Source of the DNA: an uncultured Flavobacterium sp.
GTDB lineage: Bacteria; Bacteroidota; Bacteroidia; Flavobacteriales; Flavobacteriaceae
Length of the DNA: 64,000 bases
NCBI RefSeq assembly: GCF_946478785.1
Contig: NZ_CAMLDD010000023.1
Location: 32,542-96,541, forward strand
Direction: 5' to 3'
The position numbers and the translations under genes were made by a program. The notes below the pieces were generated by a model. That model was not told where the DNA came from, searched no databases, and saw nothing but the letters and a program-made list of their open reading frames with translations. Positions 9,101 through 14,780 of the stretch are shown here, piece after piece. Position 1 is the first letter of the stretch, and every line of letters starts with the position of its first letter.

Positions 9101-9737
9101 AGAAAATGGAAATATTTTAACACAAACAACCTTACTTCAAAATAGTTTATATTACGTTACACAAACATTAAACAACTGCGAAAGCGAAAGATTTGCCGTT
9201 AGTGTAAAAATACAGGATACTCCAATTCCAACCGCTGATTCCCCACAAACATTCTGCATCCAAAAAAACGCAAAAATTAGCAACATTGAGATATCAGGAC
9301 AAGACATTCAATGGTTTGAAAGCATTTCTTCTTCTGTTAATTTATCCGAATCAACCTTACTTGAAAACGGAATTACCTATTACGCTTCACAAACAATTAG
9401 CAATTGCGAAAGTAAAAGAATTCCAATAGCAATTCAAATTCAGCACGCTTCAAATCCAGATTGTGTAAATCCTGACGAAGAACTTCCCTATCCAAAATTC
9501 TTTACTCCAAACAATGATAATCACAATGATACCTGGACAATTGATTTTGCTTATTTGAAACCCAATACCGGAATAAGAATCTTTGACCGTTATGGTAAAT
9601 TCATCAAAGAGCTTCGTAATAATGAAGCCTGGGATGGAACTTACATTGGCAGAAACGAACCTGCTTCCGATTATTGGTTTACCGTTACCCGATTAAATGG
9701 AACTGAATTTAGAGGTCATTTTAGCCTTAAACGATAA
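6141..9737 (+). CDS. Type IX-secreted beta-propeller/Ig-like surface protein (SBBP repeats, CHU_C sorting domain)
   Basis: 1198 residues with a signal peptide (MKHTLLLFFFIITIQSFSQ). Residues about 25-260 match the N-terminal domain that usually precedes SBBP repeats (DUF7948 type, starting GFKENKGQI). Then come seven propeller blades marked by WGTYYGG-like signatures between about 265 and 710. A single Ig/PKD-like domain follows (CTGDSLDLKASGG, about 730-795), then four Ig-like repeats of 75-82 residues (about 800-1108), each with an F-C pair near the start, a KWYD-like core and YYASQT near the end. The C-terminus (PKFFTPNNDNHNDTW to the end) is a gliding-motility-associated type B sorting domain. 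It is therefore exported by the type IX system and held at, or released from, the surface. Probably an adhesin; no ligand can be inferred. Confidence 0.92.
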   Translation: MKHTLLLFFFIITIQSFSQNKNQSVGFKENKGQIIDQKGKANASVKYLLNSNGLNVQLKKNGFSYDIYEVKKNPVVHSETAKTLPYVIPEKDKETKPEYNLEYTFHRIDIDFVNSNSKVELVPEQKSSDFDNYYNVPNKPEGIVGVHQYKQITYKNIYPNIDVVFTIPDDPQKVVEYNFVIHPKGKIADIQLKFKGAETDLVDNKIQMNVRFGKMEETLPASWIEEGTSKKEIAVGYRKFKKDVYGFNSSNSVDGKTIVIDPVPVRLWGTYYGGEGEENNFNGIVKANNEFVYIGGYTTSLTNMSTSGSYQPNLTFSEDAFITKFNSEGNRVWSSYYGGSHNDIFTSIDFDPNNNIYAVGITGSTNNIATPGTHQTIYKDWYDGMIIKFDPNGQRIWGTYYGGDGIEGILSIKVDKSQNILVTGFSHSNNGITTPDGFKTTVSTGTNGAQYGILAKFSPFGQIIWGTYYGNGSITSVDVDSNNNIFCLGTTDSFTGIATPGAYHENFNYNNVITWNDSFVVKFNTNGERIFGTYYGGTDYDYSNTIKLDKEDNFIITGYTRSIDDIGNINSFQPNNGGSWDSYLAKFTNNGSLIWSTFYGGEGLDGHWGKNSIAIDENSSIYLYSSGTSNNNISTVGSYQENLEGYSNLYIAKFKPNGERLWGTYYGGQTADYSGDISYDKNGIFYISGWTYSSDGIATSNAFQKELNGTFDTFLVKFKDCESSTSVTSNSPICTGDSLDLKASGGTNYYWTGPNGFTSTDKNPTIPNATAINSGEYSCLITGTDSCDDTRKINVVIGNTAPPTANTNQSFCSGQNPTIANIQITGTSVKWYDALNNGSLLAQTTNLQNGKTYFASQTVNNCESPRFGVTVSIVNTPSAPAVSANPSFCKNESAKLNDIQISGQNIKWYDTNIATVALPNTTLLENNRTYYASQTVGCESDRKPVLVKVYDTALPTGNRNHQFCINENATIANLDVTGTSLKWYDSVENGNILTQTTLLQNSLYYVTQTLNNCESERFAVSVKIQDTPIPTADSPQTFCIQKNAKISNIEISGQDIQWFESISSSVNLSESTLLENGITYYASQTISNCESKRIPIAIQIQHASNPDCVNPDEELPYPKFFTPNNDNHNDTWTIDFAYLKPNTGIRIFDRYGKFIKELRNNEAWDGTYIGRNEPASDYWFTVTRLNGTEFRGHFSLKR

Positions 9738-9748
9738 AATTAAAAACT

Positions 9749-9785
9749 AAGAAAGGATGCCGTAACTGACATCCTTTCTTTTTAC
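9749..9785 (+). terminator. Bidirectional terminator after the adhesin gene
   Basis: An 11-bp stem (AAGAAAGGATG at 9749-9759 with CATCCTTTCTT at 9770-9780) followed by a T run. It sits between the ends of the convergent adhesin and TPR genes. Confidence 0.8.
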
Positions 9786-10306
9786 TTATTCTTCTTTTTC
9801 TTCTTAACTGTTTTATCCTTTTTCGAATCACCTTTGATTTTTTTGTTCAGTCTTTTTTCTGTTTCTTCAATAGTATAATCATAAGAAGTATGGATTGTTA
9901 TAAGTTTTACTTTTTTAATAATCTTCAAAGCTTTCTTAAACTCCTGCTGACTTTCTAAAAGCATTACTTTCTTTAAAAGAATCTCCGTTTTATTGATTCC
10001 TTTAATAGTTAATGCAAAATCAATCAGTTTTGTTGCTTCCTCATAATCTTCATTTAAAATCAAAGTATGAATGTAAAAAGGATACACTTCTAAAGCATAA
10101 ATATTAATTAAAAGTGCTTTTTGAAAATATTCTTTAGCTTCTTCATATTTCAATAACTGATCTGAAAAAACTTGCCCATATAAACATAAAGCCATGGTAT
10201 TCTTATCATCATAAGACAAGGCATAATCCAATGATTCTATGGTTTCTTCCAACGAATAGGGATAACTGTCCAATGCCTGAAAAAGATATTTATCTACTGT
10301 TTTCAT
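9782..10306 (-). CDS. Tetratricopeptide-repeat protein of the rtcB-prfH operon
   Basis: 174 residues, no signal peptide, so cytoplasmic. Helical TPR-like units are visible at about residues 38-70 (ALCLYGQVFSDQLLKYEEAKEYFQKAL), 72-105 (YPFYIHTLILNEDYEEATKLI) and 110-140. The tail is very lysine-rich (GDSKKDKTVKKKKKNK), as in proteins that touch RNA or ribosomes. Its start overlaps the end of prfH by 17 bases, and the gap between prfH and rtcB is only 2 bases, so the three genes form one transcription unit. Inference: an adaptor that helps RtcB or PrfH find damaged ribosomes. The TPR call is from helix pattern, not a database match. Confidence 0.8.
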   Translation of the reverse strand: MKTVDKYLFQALDSYPYSLEETIESLDYALSYDDKNTMALCLYGQVFSDQLLKYEEAKEYFQKALLINIYALEVYPFYIHTLILNEDYEEATKLIDFALTIKGINKTEILLKKVMLLESQQEFKKALKIIKKVKLITIHTSYDYTIEETEKRLNKKIKGDSKKDKTVKKKKKNK

Positions 10307-11027
10307 AATTTATTTTGTTTGGAAACTCAATACCGAGATTATTCTTATCGAAATAATCTTCTTTCTTTAATCTTTGCCGTTCCTGTTTGTAATTTTTTAC
10401 TTGTTTTTGTTTTTTAAAATCTGAACCCTGAAAAACCCGAATCGGATTGCCCCTCTGAATCTGCAGTTGATTCATCCATTGCGATTGAAATTCGGCTTTG
10501 AATTGTTTAACGGTTTCATCTTTAAATTTCTGCAGTAATCTTTCGGTTGCCAGTTTTTTATTTTGATGCTGTGAACGCGAATCCATAGCAACTACACTAA
10601 TCCCGGTAGGAACATGAGTCGCCCTGACTGCCGAACTAACTTTATTTACATGCTGTCCTCCGGCTCCGGAACTTCGCATTGCCTGATATTGAATATCCTT
10701 TTCTGCTATTTCGGTCGTTGTTGTTTTATCAACTTCAAAAATTCCGATAAACCAATTTTTACGTTTGTGAAATTTTCTAAACTGACTTTGACCAATCCAC
10801 TGAATTGTACCAATCCATGAGTTTACAAACTCGTCTAAGTGATTACTTTCCAGTAAAATGGTTGCTGTTTCTACAGTTCCATTTTCGATTCCGGTTTCAC
10901 GCTGAAGCAAAGTTGTTTTAATATTTTTGTCATTTGCCTCTTCCAGAAAAGTTTTCAGCACTTGAGCAACAACCCAACTGCATTCTGCCGGGCCGCGACC
11001 TGATGTTATTTGAATTATTTTTTCCAT
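10290..11027 (-). CDS. prfH: Peptide chain release factor homologue PrfH
   Basis: 245 residues, much shorter than RF1/RF2 because the codon-recognition domain is reduced. The GGQ catalytic motif is at residues 123-125 (SSGAGGQHVNKVSSA) and triggers peptidyl-tRNA hydrolysis in the peptidyl transferase centre. The N-terminal signature (ITSGRGPAECSWVV) is typical of PrfH rather than RF1/RF2 or ArfB. Published work on enterobacterial PrfH shows that it releases peptides from ribosomes whose 16S rRNA has been cut in the decoding centre, after which RtcB reseals the break. Here it lies 2 bases after rtcB and overlaps the TPR gene, fitting that pairing. Confidence 0.94.
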   Translation of the reverse strand: MEKIIQITSGRGPAECSWVVAQVLKTFLEEANDKNIKTTLLQRETGIENGTVETATILLESNHLDEFVNSWIGTIQWIGQSQFRKFHKRKNWFIGIFEVDKTTTTEIAEKDIQYQAMRSSGAGGQHVNKVSSAVRATHVPTGISVVAMDSRSQHQNKKLATERLLQKFKDETVKQFKAEFQSQWMNQLQIQRGNPIRVFQGSDFKKQKQVKNYKQERQRLKKEDYFDKNNLGIEFPNKINYENSR

Positions 11028-11029
11028 AA

Positions 11030-12421
11030 TTATCTGTCCATTCTAACGATTTTTGGTGTAAATGTGCCTAACACATCGACCAATTCCGTTTGGTTTGCCA
11101 TTACTTTATTAATGTCTTTATACGCCATTGGCGCTTCATCGATATTACCGCCAATCAAAGTCACATCATTTGCTTTCAGGACCTTTTTGATTTCACTTTG
11201 AGTAAACGATTCTTTGCACTTTCTACGAGAAAACAATCTTCCGGCACCATGAGAAGCAGAATTTAAACTTTCTGCATTTCCTTTTCCCTGAACAATAAAT
11301 CCGGGAGCTGTCATTGAACCGGGAATGATTCCCAATTCGCCTTCATTTGCAGGTGTTGCTCCCTTACGATGTACAATTGCTTCCTTGCCGTTTACTATTT
11401 CTTTCCACGCAAAATTGTGGTGATTTTCGATGGTTACCACTACCCTTTTGCCAATGGCTTTTGCAATTCGACGATGGATATCATCATGACAGGCTTTTGC
11501 ATAATCGCCTGCTAAGTTCATTGCCAGCCAGTATTCCTGACCGTCATGCGTATTCAAATCCAGCCAGGCCAGATGCTGTACATTTTTAGGCAGCGGACAT
11601 TGTTTGGTTGCCAGATACGTGTAATGTTTTGCAATATTGGCACCTAAGCCTCTTGAACCGCTATGTGAAAGGACAGCAAAATATTCACCCACACCAATTT
11701 TCCATTCGTTTAGGGGATTCGTGATTTTTGCAATTCCGAATTCTACAAAGTGATTACCTCCGCCCGATGTTCCTAATTGTTTGTAGGCTTTACTTAAAAG
11801 GTTTTTCAAGAGCGGAATATCCTGAAACTCACTTCGGCTGAACAATTCATGATCTGCTTTTATAGTGTGTGTTTCATACATTCCAAACTTCGTATTGTCT
11901 TTTAAAATAGCTTCAAGCTGATGGTCTTTTCCTTTGAAGAATGATGCCGGAATATCAAAAATTGACAAACTCATTCGGCACCCAATATCAACTCCTACAC
12001 CATACGGAATCACAGCATTGTCAGTTGCCAGCACACCTCCAATTGGTAATCCGTAACCTGAGTGTGCATCTGGCATTAAAGCACCGGCAATCGAAATTGG
12101 CAATTTTAAAGCATCATACAATTGATATTTTGCCTGTTCATCAATTTCATTTTCTCCAAATATGGAAAAAGGCGCTCTGGTATTATTAAGCTGATGCATT
12201 CTCACCTGCACGGGATTTACCAATCCTTCGGCAACTTTTCCCCAAGTTCCGTGTCCTGTAAATTTTTCAGGAGAAAGTAAAACTTCTTTGGCTTCGGTTA
12301 ATATACTTTCTTTTTTTTCTCGTTTTCTGTATCGGTTTATTTGCCCCAAGGCAATATTGATACTATTATTTTTTGGAAAGCCTATTTTAATCAGGTCTTT
12401 TCCGGATAATTTATTTCCCAT
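11030..12421 (-). CDS. rtcB: RtcB-family RNA ligase (PrfH-associated type)
   Basis: 463 residues. RtcB joins 2',3'-cyclic phosphate and 5'-OH RNA ends using GTP and Mn2+. The metal-binding and catalytic residues are present: Asp145 and Cys148 (GVDIGCRMS), His224 (GGGNHFVE), His253 (LSHSGSRGLG), His335 (ENHHNFAW), and the guanylylated His391 (SHGAGR). HRKGATPANEG and GIIPGSM are the usual GTP-site motifs. No RtcA and no RtcR-type regulator is next to it; instead prfH follows after 2 bases, which marks the ribosome-repair subtype. A 9-bp inverted repeat lies directly before the ATG, and a leader ORF with a terminator lies further upstream. Confidence 0.95.
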   Translation of the reverse strand: MGNKLSGKDLIKIGFPKNNSINIALGQINRYRKREKKESILTEAKEVLLSPEKFTGHGTWGKVAEGLVNPVQVRMHQLNNTRAPFSIFGENEIDEQAKYQLYDALKLPISIAGALMPDAHSGYGLPIGGVLATDNAVIPYGVGVDIGCRMSLSIFDIPASFFKGKDHQLEAILKDNTKFGMYETHTIKADHELFSRSEFQDIPLLKNLLSKAYKQLGTSGGGNHFVEFGIAKITNPLNEWKIGVGEYFAVLSHSGSRGLGANIAKHYTYLATKQCPLPKNVQHLAWLDLNTHDGQEYWLAMNLAGDYAKACHDDIHRRIAKAIGKRVVVTIENHHNFAWKEIVNGKEAIVHRKGATPANEGELGIIPGSMTAPGFIVQGKGNAESLNSASHGAGRLFSRRKCKESFTQSEIKKVLKANDVTLIGGNIDEAPMAYKDINKVMANQTELVDVLGTFTPKIVRMDR

Positions 12422-12430
12422 TTTATTTTT

Positions 12431-12460
12431 AATATTGATATTCTATCCAAAATCAATATT
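12431..12460 (-). promoter_or_regulatory. Inverted repeat directly upstream of rtcB
   Basis: AATATTGAT (12431-12439) and ATCAATATT (12452-12460) form a perfect 9-bp inverted repeat with a 12-base spacer, ending 9 bases before the rtcB ATG. It could be a repressor operator or an RNA hairpin that hides the start site. No regulator gene is adjacent. Confidence 0.45.
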
Positions 12461-12571
12461 GCCTGATTTTATTCTACAAAATGAATACATAACATCTTTA
12501 ATCATTAAAGAAATAAGAATATTGAGTAAAGCATATTGCGGATTAATAGCAATAAGGATTTTGATAAACAT

Positions 12572-12590
12572 TTTATCTGAAACAGATAAA
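12572..12590 (-). promoter_or_regulatory. Perfect short hairpin in the rtcB leader
   Basis: TTTATCTG (12572-12579) and CAGATAAA (12583-12590) pair over 8 bp around a 3-base loop. It lies between the leader terminator and rtcB. A weaker palindrome (CTTTAATCATTAAAG) is at 12496-12510. Role unknown. Confidence 0.35.
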
Positions 12591-12630
12591 TTCAGTTCGG
12601 AGTTATCGGGAATTTTTGAAGTGTCTAGAA

Positions 12631-12666
12631 TAAAAAAAAGCCCGAAAGTTAATTTACTTCGGGCTT
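12631..12666 (-). terminator. Strong terminator 25 bases after the 28-codon leader ORF
   Basis: Read on the minus strand, a 9-bp GC-rich stem (12658-12666 with 12638-12646) is followed directly by eight T residues. It lies between the small ORF at 12691-12777 and rtcB, the layout of a transcription attenuator. Confidence 0.8.
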
Positions 12667-12690
12667 GTTCATATATCTAAAATTGATTTG

Positions 12691-12777
12691 CTATGATTGA
12701 GAAAAGCCACGAAGACACATGCCAACAGAATCTGATTCTGATGCGATGTTTTGAGAGGTAAAGTTTAATACAAACAT
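12691..12777 (-). CDS. 28-residue leader peptide-like ORF upstream of rtcB-prfH
   Basis: ATG at 12777, TAG at 12691-12693. The peptide begins MFVLNFTSQNIASES and ends DSVGMCLRGFSQS. I do not recognise the family with certainty. It has no signal peptide or membrane helix. A promoter-like pair (TTG, 21 bases, AAAATTTG) lies upstream and would give a leader of about 30 bases, and a strong terminator follows 25 bases after the stop. This tidy promoter-ORF-terminator layout argues for a real short gene or an attenuation leader. The only gene downstream on this strand is rtcB, 218 bases beyond the terminator stem. The Met-Cys-Leu-Arg run near the end could be a ribosome-pausing site. Not verified as translated. 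Confidence 0.5.
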   Translation of the reverse strand: MFVLNFTSQNIASESDSVGMCLRGFSQS

Positions 12778-12815
12778 TGTCTTCGTTATTAATAGTTAAT
12801 TATTATTTTCTGATG

Positions 12816-12847
12816 CAAATTTTGTGAATTATTTTTTTAATAAACAA
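12816..12847 (-). promoter_or_regulatory. Putative promoter of the rtcB leader transcript
   Basis: On the minus strand TTG (12847-12845), 21 bases, then AAAATTTG (12823-12816): spacing fits the flavobacterial promoter, with one mismatch in the TAnnTTTG box. The leader ORF starts 39 bases after the box. Confidence 0.4.
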
Positions 12848-13027
12848 GTTAAATCATAAAATTTTCTTAAAATAATTTCATTTACCTCAAAATCAATAAT
12901 TTATAAAATAATTGTCTAATGATATTTTAGCTTAAACACTCCAAATTATTATTTCGAATGGCTTACAACATGTTTAAACTTTTGGTTATCAAAATGAAAT
13001 GTTCATAAGATAGCAAAATGTAACCTT
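12848..13027. other. Non-coding A/T-rich spacer
   Basis: Between the leader promoter and the dispersed element I see no ORF with coding character, no RNA gene and no strong hairpin. Together with the leader and the element it makes up the roughly 820-base gap between rtcB and the MHS transporter gene. Confidence 0.6.
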
Positions 13028-13147
13028 TAGCCCCGATTGAAGTGGAAATCCTTTTATGCCGGAGTTCGGCATAAAAGATTACTTCACATAACCTTTATTT
13101 AAATCGGAGTTCAGTGAACTTCGTTTGCAGCGGAAAGCGGGACGATG
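13028..13147 (+). repeat. Dispersed stem-loop element, copy A (interrupted right arm)
   Basis: Starts TAGCCCCGATTGAAG and has an 11-bp stem, CTTTTATGCCG (13051-13061) with its complement at 13067-13077, around a 5-base loop. The usual right flank (purine-rich AGCGGA..AGCGGGA) is displaced to about 13127-13142 by roughly 50 extra bases. The other copies are at 19250-19316, 22476-22545 and 63886-63959. Confidence 0.8.
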
Positions 13148-13190
13148 CTTACTGAAAAACCTAATTTTTCTGCTTCAAAAATTTAATAAA

Positions 13191-13224
13191 TAAAAAAGGG
13201 CAACGAATAATATCCATTGCCCTT
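13191..13224 (-). terminator. Terminator of the MHS transporter gene
   Basis: An 8-bp stem (AAGGGCAA at 13196-13203 with TTGCCCTT at 13217-13224). Read on the minus strand it is followed by a T run. It lies about 20 bases after the transporter stop codon. Confidence 0.75.
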
Positions 13225-13242
13225 AAATTTTTTTTTTAGATA

Positions 13243-14520
13243 TTAAAACTGATGCGTTTTTTTAGAAATTACTAAAAAGGAAACTAAAGAAATTATAGCC
13301 GCTCCAGTCAAATAAAATCCAACATAACTTAAATCATACTTGGTTGCAAGCCAAATTGCAATCATTGGAGCGAAAGCAGCACCTAAAATTCCGGCAAGAT
13401 TAAAAGTTAGAGAAGCTCCTGAATAACGAACAGTCGTTGGAAACAACTCTGATAAAAATGTACCCAATGGACCATAAGTAAATCCCATCAAAGACATTCC
13501 AATACAAACAAAAGCAGTAACTAAAAACGGGCTTCCGGAATTAAGAAATAGTGAAAAGAAAAATCCGAAAACAGCAATGGCAATTGTAGTGATAATTAGT
13601 ATTTTTCGACGCCCAATTTTATCGGCAACCAATGCTGAAATCGGAATAAAAAGGGCAAAAAACAATACTGAAAACAATTGAATTAATAAAGCATCTCTTT
13701 TCACATAACCTAAGTCTGAAGTGACCCAGCTCAAAGTAAATACGGTCATTAAATAGAACACCAAAAATGTTGTAACTGCACCTAATGTCCCGAAAATCAA
13801 TTGATTTTTATAGGATTTAACCAAAGTTAAAAACGGAACTTTCACTTCTTCATGCGCATTTTTAGAGTTTTCAAAAGAAGGGGTTTCTGTAATTTTAGTT
13901 CGGATATAAAAACCAACTACAACCAAAAGGGAGCTTGCTATAAAAGGAATTCTCCAGCCGTAATCCATGAAATCTTCACTGCTCATTGAATCCGTTAGAA
14001 ACAGGAAAGTTCCTCCTGAAAGCAGCAATCCGATTGGTGCTCCTAATTGCGGAAACATTCCGTACCAGGCACGTTTATGTGGCGGTGCATTTTCTATAGC
14101 CAGCAAAACAGCTCCTCCCCATTCGCCTCCTAATCCCACACCCTGCCCAAATCGGCATAACATTAATAGTAAAGGTGCTGCAACCCCAATACTGGCATAA
14201 CCTGGTAAAAATCCAATAGTCACGGTAGAAATACCCATAGTCAGCAAAGCTGCAACTAAAGTGAATTTACGTCCGATTTTATCGCCATAATGCCCAAAGA
14301 AAGCAGAACCTAAAGGGCGTGATAAAAAGGCAATTGAAAAAGTAGCTAACGACTCTAAGGTGGCCATAGTCGCATCAGAACCAGGAAAAAATAATTGGGG
14401 AAAAACCAAAACCGCAGCATTGGCATAGATATAAAAGTCAAAAAATTCAATTGTTGTGCCTATTAAACTTCCAAAAAGAACATGTTTTAAGGAGTTTTTT
14501 TTATTAGGGTTATTTTCCAT
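13243..14520 (-). CDS. MFS transporter, metabolite:H+ symporter (MHS) family
   Basis: 425 residues with about 12 predicted membrane helices, the normal size for the family. The loop 2-3 motif (GHYGDKIGRK, near residue 75) and the second copy (ADKIGRRK) mark the major facilitator superfamily. The helix stretch CRFGQGVGLGGEWGGAVLLA and the N-terminal TTIEFFDFYIYANAAVLVFP are diagnostic of the MHS subfamily (ProP, ShiA, KgtP), which imports organic acids, proline/betaine or shikimate with protons at the inner membrane. The substrate cannot be assigned. The gene is monocistronic, with its own terminator and a TATTTTTG box upstream. Confidence 0.9.
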   Translation of the reverse strand: MENNPNKKNSLKHVLFGSLIGTTIEFFDFYIYANAAVLVFPQLFFPGSDATMATLESLATFSIAFLSRPLGSAFFGHYGDKIGRKFTLVAALLTMGISTVTIGFLPGYASIGVAAPLLLMLCRFGQGVGLGGEWGGAVLLAIENAPPHKRAWYGMFPQLGAPIGLLLSGGTFLFLTDSMSSEDFMDYGWRIPFIASSLLVVVGFYIRTKITETPSFENSKNAHEEVKVPFLTLVKSYKNQLIFGTLGAVTTFLVFYLMTVFTLSWVTSDLGYVKRDALLIQLFSVLFFALFIPISALVADKIGRRKILIITTIAIAVFGFFFSLFLNSGSPFLVTAFVCIGMSLMGFTYGPLGTFLSELFPTTVRYSGASLTFNLAGILGAAFAPMIAIWLATKYDLSYVGFYLTGAAIISLVSFLVISKKTHQF

Positions 14521-14547
14521 ATAGCTTTGATATAACTTTTTTAGCTA

Positions 14548-14555
14548 CAAAAATA
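14548..14555 (-). promoter_or_regulatory. -7 box upstream of the MHS transporter gene
   Basis: On the minus strand this reads TATTTTTG, matching TAnnTTTG, 28 bases before the ATG at 14520. No clear -33 TTG. Confidence 0.45.
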
Positions 14556-14780
14556 GAATTTCATTGCTAATAATTTAGTATTAGATTGATTAGTTTCATA
14601 ACCTCTGTACTATTTAACAAATTTGATGAGTTTTCAATGTTACGCAACTTCTTAGAATTAAAAACCTGATTATAAAGTCTTTAAATCGAAAAATAAAAAT
14701 CAAATCATAAGCAATCGTTAAAACGATTTTTAACTACATATTTTCATTAAATTTACAGCTGTCAAAATAAATCTAAAATT

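Noticed and set aside
10614..12189. Several plus-strand ORFs over prfH and rtcB
   Set aside because: Antisense shadows of two strongly conserved genes.
12443..12571. 42-codon ORF on the minus strand between the leader terminator and rtcB (MFIKILIAINPQYALL...)
   Set aside because: It runs through the palindromes and has no protein pattern; more likely chance in an A/T-rich leader.
12288..12680. 130-codon ORF on the plus strand over the rtcB start and leader
   Set aside because: It overlaps the conserved rtcB N-terminus in antisense and crosses the leader terminator; no recognisable protein pattern.
12692..12760. 22-codon ORF on the plus strand opposite the leader peptide
   Set aside because: No promoter or terminator in that direction; the minus-strand ORF has both.
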